From Branchiostoma floridae (Eukaryota > Chordata > Leptocardii > Amphioxiformes > Branchiostomatidae): DNA of 64,000 bases. The position numbers and the translations under genes are program-made. Below are positions 1-10,978 of the stretch, one piece after another (the first letter of the stretch is position 1; every line of letters starts with the position of its first letter). The notes beneath the pieces were generated by a model. The model saw only the letters and a list, made by a program, of their open reading frames with translations. It ran no database searches and was not told where the DNA came from. The stretch spans positions 26,891,863-26,955,862 of the forward strand of contig NC_049984.1 in assembly GCF_000003815.2 (NCBI RefSeq). Direction: 5' to 3'.

Positions 1-399
1 TTCGTTGAGTTGACAAATTATTGCAGCGTTTCTCGCAATTTCTTCTTTTATCCATCAATTGGAATATAGAGGGTTATGACGTATCAGATGTTGCTGTGGA
101 AAGGCTGCTTCCATGATACAGAAACAAACAAACCTGCTGCGCATTTAGATGAAAGACAAACCCATATGAGTAATTTGTCAACTTTGACAATAATAATGGT
201 GGTTTAAGACAGACCATGTGGGAAATGTTGTGTCTTTCGTTATCGGAATTTCGATCACAGAACGTAATCTGACTGGGTATCTGACTGCGCATGGCTATTT
301 TTATGGGGATGTTTGGAATCATATCGCCAGTTACTTCGCCAGCGAAAGCACGTACATTTTGTATCTCCGACTTCTCCGATCCCTGACTTCATCTCGATT

Positions 400-455
400 A
401 TGACGGACCTCTACAATGCTGTGACCGCCCTCGAGCAGCTTTTCGAGCAGAGCGG
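400..455 (+). other. Possible first coding exon
   Basis: A short ATG-initiated stretch encodes MTDLYNAVTALEQLFEQ and runs directly into a GTATGT donor-like site. The peptide is helical and hydrophobic/charged, like a first exon, but nothing downstream can be joined to it with confidence. No family is recognised. It could equally be chance. Confidence 0.2.
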
Positions 456-723
456 GTATGTACTATTGTACATTTTTGACGACCAGAACGTGTCATATTT
501 GGTTTGAAGACAGTGCAAGCTGTAATTGAAAAAAGAAAGTTTGCCCTGTTCTCGCTCAGAATAGTGCTGGTAAAAATCTAGTGTGTGAAAAGATAGTAGT
601 AGTAGTATTTTTGTGGTGAATGTATTGCTTGACATTGGAGAGGAAAGTAATTTCCAAGGGGGGTGGGGGTGTCCTCCGCAGACTTGTTACTGTAGCGCCG
701 GCGTTTAATATTTTTAGGGGGCG

Positions 724-838
724 CTGGTTCGCTATATTCAACACGGGCGAAGAATCTTTTGTAATGGGAGATAGTGGCAGCAAAACGATTTCCCATGGCA
801 AGAGATTCTTCGGTCGTCTTGAAAATCGCGAATCAACG
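724..838. repeat. Fold-back inverted repeat
   Basis: Two arms of about 45-48 bp (roughly 724-770 and 790-838) are imperfect reverse complements separated by about 20 bp. Matching blocks include TTCGC, TTCAA, CGAAGAATCT and ATGGGA. The transcript would form a long hairpin. It resembles the palindromic core of a fold-back element or miniature TE. I see no clear target-site duplication. Confidence 0.6.
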
Positions 839-1031
839 CTCAACACCCACCACCACCGCCACGTAAATGCTGGTGTGAGAAGGAGGCTAGAGAGTGTAGA
901 TTCTAGTCATACTGAACGCTAAGAGAACTGATAGTGATAGTAAGTAAAGCAGATCTGAATATTTTCTATAGCATGCACGAGCTTTGCCATATTTTGTCAG
1001 TGTCCTTAGAACAAATCGTACGTTAGGATAA

Positions 1032-1160
1032 CTACCTCCTTGGTCAGGAAATCGGTTCTTGCATTTCTGGTGTGGCCTAAAGTCTCTTTTTCTCCGGCGA
1101 CTGACAGACTCACAATGCCAGCTGGCCTCAGGCACGTGCTGCTGCACATGGCCCACGAAG
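1032..1160. repeat. Dispersed repeat shared with 11950-12060
   Basis: About 90 bases here align by eye with sequence just before and inside the start of the Helitron ORF at 12019. On the plus strand both encode MP-x-GLRHVLLH. On the minus strand both encode TCL-x-P-x-G followed by L-x-V-x-GEK. The true coding strand is not clear. The flanks beyond the shared block differ. Confidence 0.45.
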
Positions 1161-1361
1161 CTCCGGCGAACACCACCGAGCCGGACTGGAGGCCCCGTCG
1201 CCGGCTGGCAGCCGCACTTTTCCGGGGATTGTGGGTCAGTTATGTTGGCTTTGACGTCGTTTCCCTCTAATTGCCTTTCAACTTGACACACAGGATTAAC
1301 CTGTTTTTGTTCATTCTTGAATCAGCCAATTCATTTCATCTCAAGCAATGATAGTTGCCAC

Positions 1362-1413
1362 GATAAAAACAAAGGAAAAAATGATCCCATAAAAACAAAG
1401 GAAAAAATGATCC
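1362..1413. repeat. 26-bp perfect tandem duplication
   Basis: The 26-base unit beginning ATAAAAACAAAGG occurs twice head to tail (1362-1387 and 1388-1413) with no differences visible. This is consistent with recent replication slippage in non-coding sequence. Confidence 0.8.
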
Positions 1414-1589
1414 CAAGTTCAGCTACAAAATTCCATTGTTGAAAAAATAACAATAAATGAAGTGCAGTTGTATCATCATGTGTTATGCATGAAGTCCTGA
1501 AAAGGGTATAATCTTTCACTATATAAAATCTTGCAGCAATGCATAAATTGTTGAGTGAACCTGGTCTATGTTGGTTTACCCCTTGTTAG

Positions 1590-2069
1590 CATGGCTCCAA
1601 CGGGAGGATTGGGGCGAGTTCCCGGGCGCCAGGGCGGGACACGCCCACCTACGTGTACCCAGAGGAGGTGCGCTGGGTGATGCGGGCCCGGTTCGCTGAC
1701 CCTTCAGATCCAATCCGCCTACATGACGGCAGGGTTGCCGACCAGAGGCATGGAGAAGTAAGTATATATAACCTTTCTAAAAGGACTTTTGACTAAGTGC
1801 ATTTGATATACATTTGTAGTAATACAAACACTGATGGCAGCAGAATCTGCAGATCTGTTTCTACTTACACAATGGGCTTAGATGTATATAACTCATACAT
1901 GTAAGGGAAGAAAGCTATGCGACAGAAATGTAGTAAATCTCCGAACAATTTCGCCGGTTCTGTCATCCATTACCGTATTTTCTATAATACATAAATGTAC
2001 AATTTTTTCTGTTCTTTTCCTGTACAGGTGTACCACGTCGATGTTGTGGACCTGGCCACTACCACCTAG
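1590..2069 (+). pseudogene. Two-exon fragment of a dispersed ORF family (copy A)
   Basis: Exon 1 (1590-1757) follows a pyrimidine-rich acceptor ending TTAG and ends at a GTAAGT donor. It encodes 56 residues including RDTPTYVYPEEVRWVMRARF. Exon 2 begins at 2028 after a TGTACAG acceptor, continues in phase 0 as VYHVDVVDLATTT and stops at 2069. The exon 1 peptide recurs in diverged form at 19060-19196, including the GTAAGT donor, so this is a repeated gene or TE module rather than a unique gene. The product is unrecognised. Upstream exons are not visible. The pair may be a fragment. Confidence 0.5.
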
Positions 2070-2677
2070 CCCGTCTGCCGCTGCGGGGCCAGAAGCGGAA
2101 CCTCTGGGGGCCCTGCCCGCCGGACCTCCCGCACCACGCCCTACAAGAACAGCAAGCGGGAACAGTAGCTTTAAGCCACATTTCTAAGTTTTTTGCAAGG
2201 TTGACTTCCTTGTTTTTTTAGAAAAGTAAAGCCATGGTAGGTGGACAGTCGGTTTGGTCAGCCAGACACTGTACGCACTGTCTTCCTATCATGGCTTTAA
2301 CGTTTTGAAACAACCGCAGCATTTTTTTTCAAATTTACTTTCCTTTGTTTTCATAAATCACTGCAAAACAGATGGACGACTTCTACCAAAACCATCAAAG
2401 GTACCATATCGCTCCATGCCGAGTGGGAATGTCACTAGGTGTGGTAAAAAATTAACAACGCCTTCACTTCGACACCCCGCAGTTACAGGCTAGACTAGAT
2501 GAAAGTTTTCATCCATATTTACGTACTCACTCGCTTACAGATGACAGCAGAGAGTATTTCACTGGTACTGGAGGAAAAGGTTTCCCAAAAGGACTTCACG
2601 TTGCCATTAACATTGAAAAATGGCAAAACAAGATGGGCACAAATCTGAGATATTTTGAGCAATGCAAACTTGAAGTT

Positions 2678-2815
2678 GAGCATGCAGAAGCCGCAGAGGG
2701 AGGTGAGCATAGAAAAGCCGCAGTGGAAGGTGAGCATGCAGAAGCCGCAGTGGAAGGTGAGCATGCAGAAGCAGCAGAGGGATGTGAGCATGCAGAAGCC
2801 GAACGGCGAGGAGAG
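2678..2815 (+). repeat. 27-bp coding minisatellite (9-residue repeats)
   Basis: About five tandem copies of a 27-base unit encode EGEHAEAAV-like nonapeptides, rich in Glu, His and Ala. The unit length is a multiple of three, so the frame is kept. It lies between a sequence starting after an acceptor-like CTTACAG near 2540 and the Tudor-like ORF downstream. Confidence 0.75.
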
Positions 2816-2856
2816 CATGGAAAGGGAGTGATCTTGAGGGAGGGATCTTGATCTTG

Positions 2857-3126
2857 ATCTGCAGATAGGTGACACTGTCGCCGTCGCTTATGAACCAGAC
2901 GACGGTTGGTTCATAGGCGAGGTGAAATATGTTGCCAGCACAGCCAATATCAAATTCATGGTTGTCAAAGAAGGCATATTCATGAGGGACTCATCAAAGT
3001 CCCAGTGGACAGGAAATCCATATTTCCAATCGCCGACATCGTCCCTGAGTCGTTTGGTTACTATTTCGTGAACAACTACGAAGACATTTGCATGATGTAC
3101 AAAACTTACTACCGGAAATACTTTTA
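2857..3126 (+). pseudogene. Tudor/SH3-like barrel fragment of a TE-associated ORF
   Basis: The reading frame from 2857 encodes IGDTVAVAYEPDDGWFIGEV followed by KFM, a pattern recalled from small beta-barrel (Tudor/SH3-like) modules at the C-terminus of invertebrate transposon ORFs. The frame then breaks. A second frame continues with SIFPIADIVPESFGYYFVNN and stops at 3126, so at least one frameshift is present. It lies just downstream of the EGEHAEAA repeats and may have belonged to the same protein. Binding function is inferred only from the fold-like pattern. Confidence 0.45.
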
Positions 3127-3502
3127 AGACATCATTTGCACAATCCACGAGGAAAATGAACAACTACAAATCATTTGCATATTGTACCGACACAATTGCC
3201 TGAAATTCTTTGTTTACTTGTTCATTTGTATAACCAACGAGGCAGATGGAGAGCATTTCCATTAAAGATCACCCTCCCTTAACATCTTTGCCAGAAATAA
3301 TATATTCAAAATTAAATGTAGCTCAACAACTAGCTGTTTACAATTGAATCCTTGTCAATGAAGGCAGTTATTATGACCTACCTATCTAATCCTTGGGTAT
3401 CAAGAGACAAATATGACCAGAGAAATAAAAACATGGTACTTTTATTCACCATTCTGATCATTACGTCTATCTTTGCAGGTATCTGACCAAAGCCAGGGTT
3501 GA

Positions 3503-3695
3503 AAGTTGGCCATCGCCTTGATGAGGTACATAGCATCAGGTGTCAGCTACAGGTCCATTGTCCTGTATCTTCTGCGTGTCACACAGTACAATGTCACTGT
3601 TCATACCAGAAGTAATCGAGGCTATCATCACTGAGTACCAGCAGACGAATGGAGAGAGGTGGCGGAGGAGTTCGGGCAAAGTTGGAACCATCATC
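3503..3695 (+). pseudogene. PIF/Harbinger (HARBI1-like) transposase remnant
   Basis: The frame at 3503 reads KLAIALMRYIASGVSYRSIV, matching the start of the nuclease region of Harbinger transposases (LA-x-x-LRYLASG-x-SY-x-S). Another frame supplies MSLFIPEVIEAIITEYQ, and a third supplies DEWREVAEEFGQSWN, the segment that normally precedes the GAxDGKH active-site motif. Two frameshifts and a stop are needed to link them. The downstream DDE catalytic core is not recognisable. It is a dead fragment of a cut-and-paste transposase that in active form pairs with a Myb-like partner and targets TWA sites. Confidence 0.65.
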
Positions 3696-3989
3696 ATTTG
3701 CATCCTCATTTAGACATGATTTGGAACAAACTTGATGTTGAATTCAGAGGGCTGGGAGCTACAAACGACAACTCTTCTCATCCATGCAAAATAGATTCCG
3801 CCAAACCTTCGGCTTAGAGCAGACCTGCACGTGGTTATCGTCATGTGGTGGAGCCACTTGTCTCGTGTTGATTTGCCCTGATTTGAGTTTTACATTGATT
3901 CATTATTGTATACTATCATTTTGTTATGATTTCGGTATGGCGGCCTTGAAAAGGCGTCTTCTAACAAGATATACCTTTTCCGTTTACAG

Positions 3990-4229
3990 AATGTTTTGGA
4001 TCACACCACAGGCGTACATGCACAGCACATTGAGGCGTATTGGAGTAGAAAGAAGGCAAAAAAATACGTAGAATGGGTGCCTGGACATGAATGTAGAAAC
4101 GAACTTGAAGAGCTAATGTGGAGAGATACTGTAGGACATCCAACGAGGGATGTAATAAGGGCGTCGCCTGAAGAAAATACGCTTTTACTAAATCCTCAGC
4201 CACGCTTTGTCGCGACGCTGCCAGACTGA
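3990..4229 (+). pseudogene. Merlin/IS1595-like transposase C-terminal exon
   Basis: An exon opens after a CGTTTACAG acceptor at 3990. It encodes TTGVHAQHIEAYWSRKKAKK and then ELEELMWRDTVG. This matches the C-terminal part of ISXO2-like DDE transposases used by Merlin elements: HTQ-x-IE-x-x-W, then a Leu-rich stretch with a W/F-R-x-x-x-G end. The Glu in IEAYW would be the last acidic catalytic residue. The sequence ends with a stop at 4229. No upstream DDE exons are visible. Assignment is from memory of the family pattern. Confidence 0.5.
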
Positions 4230-4794
4230 GCTTGCACGTCATCCCATCGACGACAATAAGTTCACCAATGCTGCCACCGAGGCAAAGAACAACATGGTGG
4301 ACTGTTTTAGTGACAACTAATCAAAGTGCAAGCGTGTGCCATTCGCCTGTAAGGCGAGACCAAGCGGGTACAAGCCATGCTACTTGCCCTGGACGTAAAG
4401 TCTCTGCATGACGGCGGAGGACAAGGAAGAGCTCATGACCGCTGTTGATTAAATTGACCACCGACATGATCTTACTTCAGTAACAAATGTGAAACCCATC
4501 ACCTGCGTACACACAAGTCGCTTCCCAATCGAGAACCTAAAAGCGGAATGCGGCAGGTAGGGCAGCAAGCGCCGCTCATTCAGCTGGGCCATTGCAAAGA
4601 TAACAACCTGGAGACCACTAGGAGTAATGTACTACCCTCAGTTGCTTAATGCATTGAATTTCTCTGATGTTTTTTCTTATGTTTGAGATCCAAGAATCTG
4701 TTATATTACTTTTGGATTTAAGGACGGTATTGTTCTTTATATATTATGATCTTTGGTTATCATCTGCGTTATTTACTTTGTACTACCTTCAGTT

Positions 4795-4912
4795 GCAGTT
4801 CAGTGGGCTGGGGACTTTCAAGGCACACATGCGCACTCATACAAGGGAGAAAATTTTCATAGACTGTTTGAAGTCCATCCTCAAACGTTCGAGGGGGGGG
4901 GGGACCCATTGA
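4795..4912 (+). pseudogene. Single C2H2 zinc-finger fragment
   Basis: After an acceptor-like TTGCAG, the frame encodes FSGLGTFKAHMRTHTREK, the alpha-helical half and TGEK-type linker of a classical C2H2 finger (F-x2-L-x2-H-x3-H). The Cys-x2-Cys half is absent, so it is either split by an intron or lost. The downstream peptide does not form another finger, and a G-tract follows at about 4892. Confidence 0.4.
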
Positions 4913-5538
4913 GCACGCAAAGCGGGAAATTCCCCTCCTGGACGAGGCCCGGCAGTTCTGTGTAAGAGTATTCAACATCAATCATACAACAAGGCATACA
5001 TCGAGGTCTGCCGTATACAGGATGTACAGGATATGACATTTCATTGGTGAAAAAGTACGCCGACCCCGTCAAAAAGTCGTCTGTGAGACCAACAATGACA
5101 GGTGGATAAGACATCACTTCTCACAAACACCAGAAAGAACATTCCGGATATGTACAAATACGAAGACTGACATGCTGATGGATGAATAGGTAAATTCCAG
5201 TAAACTGCTGTACATGTTGATTGTTGTGATGTTAATTGTACAGTCGAGTCAAACTGGTCCTGAGCAACAGCTCAAGGGACTGAGCACTAGTCCTTCTTCA
5301 TCACTATGTGCCTTTGGGAGGGCAGGCTTGTATGACGCTACGAAGACCGCGCTCGCAAACCTTGGTTAACCCTGCCAGGAGCGGTTAGAGAAGACCATCG
5401 GCATGTCGGCAGACGGTGATAACGTGAACATAGGAAAGAGGGGCGTGGTGATTGTCCATGTGAAGGAGGCAGCTGTAGATCACGTGATGCCCTTTCATTG
5501 CACCGGTATATTTTTCTTTTTCTTCCCGTGGCCTATGT

Positions 5539-6150
5539 TAGTCTCTACCAGACTCCGGATCGCTGGAAAATCGTAGAAATGGAACAAATAGAGGAGTAAG
5601 CCGGCCAGAGGAATATAGCCGGCCAAGGAACAGTACGCGATTCACGGAGTCTGTTGAATCCCGGCGTCGTGTTTGATGTCCACTAATCGCTATCCAATAG
5701 GTGCGAAGTGGCTAAATAACCCTTTTATTGCTTTCCGACTCGTCCGTGACGGTTCAAGCGGGAGCGACGAGCCTGTCACATGTGACCGGAAGTGTCAGAG
5801 GTCACCGGGAATTTTCAAAGTAACGTTCCATTCTGACAGTGTTCATTTTGATGACTGCGTGTTTAATCTGGTAACTGCTTGTATTCACTCTGGTGGCTAT
5901 GCAAGCCAATTTGATGGACCGCGTTTGCCGTGTTGGCAAAGATGTTTTCGAGTACGACACACTGCGACAGGGCCAGGCAGACGCTGTTTTGGGTATTTTA
6001 AATGGCCAAGACGTGTTTGTCGGGCTACCGACCAGAGCTGTTCCGTGGGTCGCGTACTGTTCCCTGGCCGGCTAATTCCTCTGGCCGGCTTACTCCTCTA
6101 TTTGTTCAATTTCTACGATTTTCCAGCGATCCGGAGTCTGGTAGAGACTA
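5539..6150. mobile_element. Complete TIR transposon with 8-bp TSD, carrying a gene fragment
   Basis: About 101-bp terminal inverted repeats (5539-5640 and 6050-6150, starting TAGTCTCTACCAGACTCCGG) differ by only a few bases. The element is flanked by a perfect 8-bp target-site duplication, GCCTATGT (5531-5538 and 6151-6158). An 8-bp duplication with a TAG terminus fits hAT; P and Merlin elements also make about 8-bp duplications. The 612-bp element is too short for a transposase and is non-autonomous. Its interior holds a RecQ-like fragment, the layout of a Pack-type gene-capturing element. Confidence 0.85.
5893..6045 (+). pseudogene. Captured RecQ-family helicase fragment
   Basis: Within the TIR element, the frame reads DVFEYDTLRQGQADAVLGIL followed by NGQDVFVGLPT. 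RecQ helicases carry the same order: an F-x-x-x-x-LR-x-GQ motif 0, about ten residues, then the G-x-DVFV-x-(L/M)PTG Walker A. Here the Walker lysine is missing, because the coding similarity stops after LPT and the right terminal repeat begins soon after. Only the N-terminal exon of the helicase domain is present, so no ATPase is possible. Sequence at 5700-5890 may be the matching upstream part of the donor gene. Confidence 0.6.
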
Positions 6151-6492
6151 GCCTATGTAGGAATAAAAAGTATATAACATCCGTATATACATCCACAAGT
6201 TCCCCTTCGCTTTTAACTTCACGGAATTGCCCATAATTTTCGCATTTTGTTCATAACTAATGAAAAGTGAATAACACTCTGATTAAATGACACAGATAAC
6301 GAATTGTACACATTTGTTGTGTCATGTCCTATACAGAAGCTTTCTGCTCTTTGAATCCTTTCAAGAAATTATGGCATAAGGTAGCAGGTAGAAAAGTTAA
6401 CATTGTCCTTTGTAAAACTGTTTAGCAATAACATAAAATGATGTAAAAAAAAGAACTACTGTCGAATATTTTACTTTTGATTCGAGCTAGAC

Positions 6493-6807
6493 TTGTTGAA
6501 GATGCAAAAGGACACCCAGATGGGTGGAGCCGTGTTCGAGATTCTCGACATGGTTTACCGCATCTACCATGACAGTACCAAGTGTAGGAGAGAGCTGACA
6601 CAGATACCAACTACCAGCACCGATACTTTGATGCCAAGGGACCAGAAGCATGGACAGAGACTTTGGTCAAATAGGACTGGTTTCAATTCTCACAACGGTT
6701 GTGATCTAATGCCCCATTGCCAATTAGTCGCCCCACGCTTCCAGCCTCAGAACAAGTTAATTCTCCGTCTACCTCTCTCAACACAGGTCTCGCCTGGACT
6801 CTGCTAG
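6493..6807 (+). pseudogene. Unrecognised ORF, possible upstream exon of the 7053-10367 gene
   Basis: A 104-codon frame encodes a Lys/Arg-rich start with MVYRIYHDSTKCRREL. It lies 250 bp before the clear exons of the transposase-like gene and on the same strand. I do not recognise the domain and cannot define its splice sites. The stretch between 6160 and 6490 is AT-rich with no feature seen. Confidence 0.25.
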
Positions 6808-7052
6808 AACAAGATACATTTAACACTAACAACAGACCTTCGCCAGCTCCACGCAGGCCAACCATGCTTTTCAGTTCCGGACGTATTCTGCACCTAATTC
6901 AAGGTTATTTTGTAGCATAAAAAAACCTTATCTATTGAAATGCGTTTTAAAACAAACGTTGAAATCCAGATCATATGCCAATCCTCACAGTTACGCAGCA
7001 TAGAATTTCTCAACTGATTGTGTGCTGTCAGTTAACATTAAAAAATTGCCAG

Positions 7053-10000
7053 GATTGCTTGTGCTTCTCTGAAATTAACAAGGAGCGGGCCATTGATGAG
7101 TCATTGAAGAAACTCCCACTCGAAATTAGGATTGAACGCCCAGAAGACATTGTGGATGAGAAGTGTTCTATCATCTATAAGAGGTGCCTCGAGCAGCTTG
7201 TCGGCTTCCTGGAGCTGCCTGAAGACAAGAGAATGTGCCGTGAATGTCCTGCCCCCGCCCCCCCCCCCCCGGTCCACCCCGTTGAAAACCCTGTTCCATC
7301 TGTGCAGATCGTGGCAAGTGGGATGATCGTCAAATGGGTAAGGAAACGCTTTGTAGGCAATGATCAACTTCCTTCCGTGTGTTAATCTGCTTTATGTCCA
7401 TGTGTTGCTGCTGCCCTGCATCTGTCTTGTTATTTCCTTGACTACTGGACTACATTTACAATTGTTTTGATTACTACAGTTCTTGTTTCATGTTCTGTTA
7501 ATCTTTTGCTGCAGCACTGTAAAAATAATCATCTGGTATGGAGGTGGTTCACCCAGCCAAGACTGAAATTCGGTGTGCAAGGAGGTGACTTAATGCAGAC
7601 CAGCAGCCTCCTGTTGTCGGGAAACAACTATGGCAAGTACAGCCTGATGTGCAAATTCATGGACTTGGGATGTGTGAACGAGTCAACATTTTACAAGATT
7701 CAGAGGCAGTACTGTGTTGACGCAATCGATGAGTACTGGGCCAAACAACAGGAGATCGTCAGGGATCTGAGGATCAAAGAAGAGGTCGTTCTCCTTGGTT
7801 TGTACATAGGTAGTTTTACGATATTTCCCTTGTATATGTGAACAAAGTGTGACATCACTCTTATTCATTTTCAAAAACTCACAACCAGGATCAAAATGCT
7901 AATGTTGAATTCTTCATTTTTGCCAACAGGTTCTGTATGCCAACTGTTGTCCCAGCTAATAAACTGGTTGCTTGTTGCATTTTCGTATACACTGTGAGAA
8001 GGATGACTTTTGTTTAAATCTCTGCATATTTTTCACTGTCAGAAATAATAATTGCTTCTGACATACTTGATATAAAGTTAGTTGTAGATAATGTCATTGC
8101 AGATTTATGCCATTACTGATAATCACACCATACCATACTTTGTCAGGAACATATTCAGCTAATGTTGACCCTACTAAAAACAAAACAATACATGTACTTA
8201 AATGGAAACTAAAAGATATTTAACAAAAAAAAATTTCATTTGATTACGTTATGCACAGGTGATGGCCGTACGGACTCCCCGGGACACTGTGCACAATACT
8301 GCACGTACACAGCCCTAGACAACGCATCTGGGTCCATTGTGGCTATTGAAGTTGTGGACAAGAGGGACACTGACAGAAAATCCTCTGTGATGAAGGAGGG
8401 CTTCAAAAGAGCCATGGACGACCTCGACAAATGTGTTCCCATCACAGAGGTGTGCACGGATGCACATCCCCAAATCTCTGCACTGATGAGTACGTACAGT
8501 CTAACTATTGATTGTCATATTTCTACTTAAGCTAGATTCTCAAATGGCTGTCTGCTCAAATGATTTTCTATTTGAATCAGTAAAATGCAGTGTCAGTGTC
8601 TTCTCACGACTGAAGCAATGCTTGTGGCACCTACAAATTTCAGGACACCTATACATATTTCAACATGATTTGGTCAAACATATTTCATTTGATTTATGTT
8701 CTATTTCCTGAAAATAGGGACTGACAAAGGGGTGTATGGTAAAAGAGGCATCTTCCATTCCCTGGATGTCTGGCACGGGGCCAAAAACATGACAAAGAAA
8801 CTAGTGAAAGTAAGTACACAGCATCAGTGTAATGTAATATCATGCATTTATTTTAACAGACTGGGTAATAATGAACAATGATGTCGTCTATAGTCTTTTC
8901 CATATGTCTTGCAAGAATAATAACATGGAGGCAGATAAATGTATACACACAGAAGTCAGTCACATGATCCTTATTGGACATTGCAGGAAATTTGAGCTAC
9001 TGGCTATTGCAAGGGCTAAGACCCTTGAAACAAGTCAAAACTGTTGAAATTGTATTCTTATATCCAATAGGCTGGAGGGGAGAAGGGCGGCACAGACCTC
9101 CTGCCGTGGACTCGAGACATCGTCAACCATTTCTGGTGGTGTTGTAAGAGGGCCAAAAACTACGAAGAATTCATCTTAAGTACCATGTTCTATACATCTG
9201 CAAATGAGGGCCAAAAATGAAAGGTAATGCTAGTGGTATGTAGTGTCAAAATGCTTCCTTCATGGTCCTCTTTGAAACATAAATCAACAAACACTGATCT
9301 AAACTAAAGAACTCAAGGAAAAACAGTTATTGAGGAAAATGAAATACTAAGGAACAAAGAACATTCTATTCTACCATTATCTTAACTACAGTATAAGATA
9401 TTTCTTTAATGTGTCAAATAAGTCATCATCCTGTTTGAATATGGTTGTGTCAGTCTTTTTAAATGAAAATACTATTCATTGGTGTAATGACTAATTAAAC
9501 TCATGTTAAGGATTCATGTATTACCCCTATATAAATCGCCACCAGGTGCTTTGGAAGGGAGTGCCGCATCACGTGTGCAACGAGCATCAATGGGCTACAG
9601 GGTCATGTAATCATGAGCCGATTGACCCGGCAGAAGTGAGAACGAAGACATGGCTTGTTAAGGGCACACCAGCTCACGAGAAGCTGAGCAGCAGCATCCT
9701 CAACAAGCGATGGCTGAAAACAACCTTAAAGTTCCTACGCTTCAGGTAAAAGTGTTTGTATGTCTGATATGTTAGATATTGTTGAAATGTTTTTTCAATA
9801 AACTTACATAATACAGATGAATATTTCGACACTATTTCTAAATCCCCCTGTCGACATCTGCAGGTTGCCACGACTCTGCTTAAGAAAATCAGCGAGCAGG
9901 CTGAGAGCACACCGGCGGCAGAAGAACCCGTCAGGCGCCTGTACGCCTCACCTAAAGGCATGGACGCGGAGATCGGGCCGTCCCAAAACTGCAACAACAC

Positions 10001-10367
10001 ACCGCGCGTCAAGCGGAGGAAGCTGTTCGGCAGCGAGGTGGGTCGTGCCCAAGGGAAGCGAACCCCAAAGTCCAACAAGGCGTCTGACCATCCGGCGGGG
10101 ATCTTGAACTTTAACAAAGATGTGGATAGCACACAGCAGGCGGCAGGTCGGGCAGACATCTCAGGTGGACCAACGTACACCATCGCGCGCGCAGATTCAC
10201 GCTAGACCCCTATCAAGAAGAGACTTGTTTTCTGTAAAGTGTGTGGCGCCACATGTGACAAGAGCCACAAGTTTTGTCGTGAGTGTGGCAACGTGCTGGC
10301 CCACCGCCATGAGCGGTACTATAGACTCTATGCGGCAAGTGATGTTTGTTTCCGGCCTGTTTTCTAG
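7053..10367 (+). pseudogene. Multi-exon transposase-like gene, probably Kolobok type
   Basis: Exons are 7053-7337, 7515-7797, 8259-8489, 8718-8809, 9071 to about 9222, 9546-9745 and 9864-10367, most with good GT/AG sites. They encode NNHLVWRWFTQP, then LLGDGRTDSPGHCAQYCTYT, CTDAHPQIS, SLDVWHGAKNMTKKLVK, DIVNHFWWCC, VPHHVCNEHQW, and a Lys-rich tail. I recall this motif order from THAP-type animal transposases of the Kolobok superfamily. The Asp residues in DGRTDSPGH, CTDAH and DVWH are candidate DDE positions. Defects are a TGA at 9218 in the fifth exon, a phase mismatch between 9745 and 9864 suggesting a lost exon, and a TAG at 10203. No THAP finger is visible upstream. A related fragment lies at 29219. 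It could be a recently dead copy or a domesticated gene that needs read-through. Confidence 0.6.
9864..10367 (+). other. Terminal exon with Lys/Arg-rich linker and zinc ribbon
   Basis: This last exon of the transposase-like gene encodes VATTLLKKISEQAEST, a basic linker (TPRVKRRKLFG, a likely nuclear localisation signal), then an in-frame TAG at 10203-10205. The same frame continues with FCKVCGATCDKSHKFCRECG, a Cys4 (plus His) zinc-ribbon pattern C-x2-C-x3-C-x6-C-x2-C, ending at TAG 10365-10367. Conservation of the frame after the stop suggests that the nonsense mutation is recent. Confidence 0.55.
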
Positions 10368-10978
10368 AGTTCATTCCAAGGCAGAACAAACGTTGTTATT
10401 AGATATTGTCAAATTTAATTCTTGTTTTTAAGTACTTTACATTTATTACTGTTATTGTTTTGTTTCCTCTTCTTCTCCAAAAAAATCAGAGGATGATCAC
10501 AGGGTCAATAGCAAATGGAAAACCGAAAAGTCTGCATTGTTGGCTGAAAGTATGGGTTGTTAACTGAATGTGAACAGCTAAAGAAACAACTAAAGAGGAA
10601 GAAAGGTGGACGAGAAAGTCTCCGATTGTGTCTGCACAAGTGCAGACAGAAGAAATTAAAACTGGCAAAGAAATTGAAGACATTCAATACCATACAGAAA
10701 TGTAGCCAAAAACAAATTTAAAAAACTTCAAACCCAGGTAGATCTAGAAGACTTAGAAATTAAGTGAACATTCTGGGGGAGACTATTAACCAAATGAAAA
10801 GGCAAGAGGCAAATCTTGTGGCAACCATTCATACTGCCTAACTACTGTCCGAATCAGATGCCGCAACTCTGCATGGGGATGGAACATCCAGGGGTGCCAG
10901 GGATGGCAAAAAAGTCACAGCATGCCAAGCCAACACGTACGGGGAAAACAGACTCCAAGAAGGGAAGAGGGCCAACTC

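Noticed and set aside
2633-2851. Antifreeze- or toxin-like repeat peptide from EGEHAEAA repeats
   Set aside because: It is a simple minisatellite expansion within a TE-like ORF; there is no signal peptide or other support.
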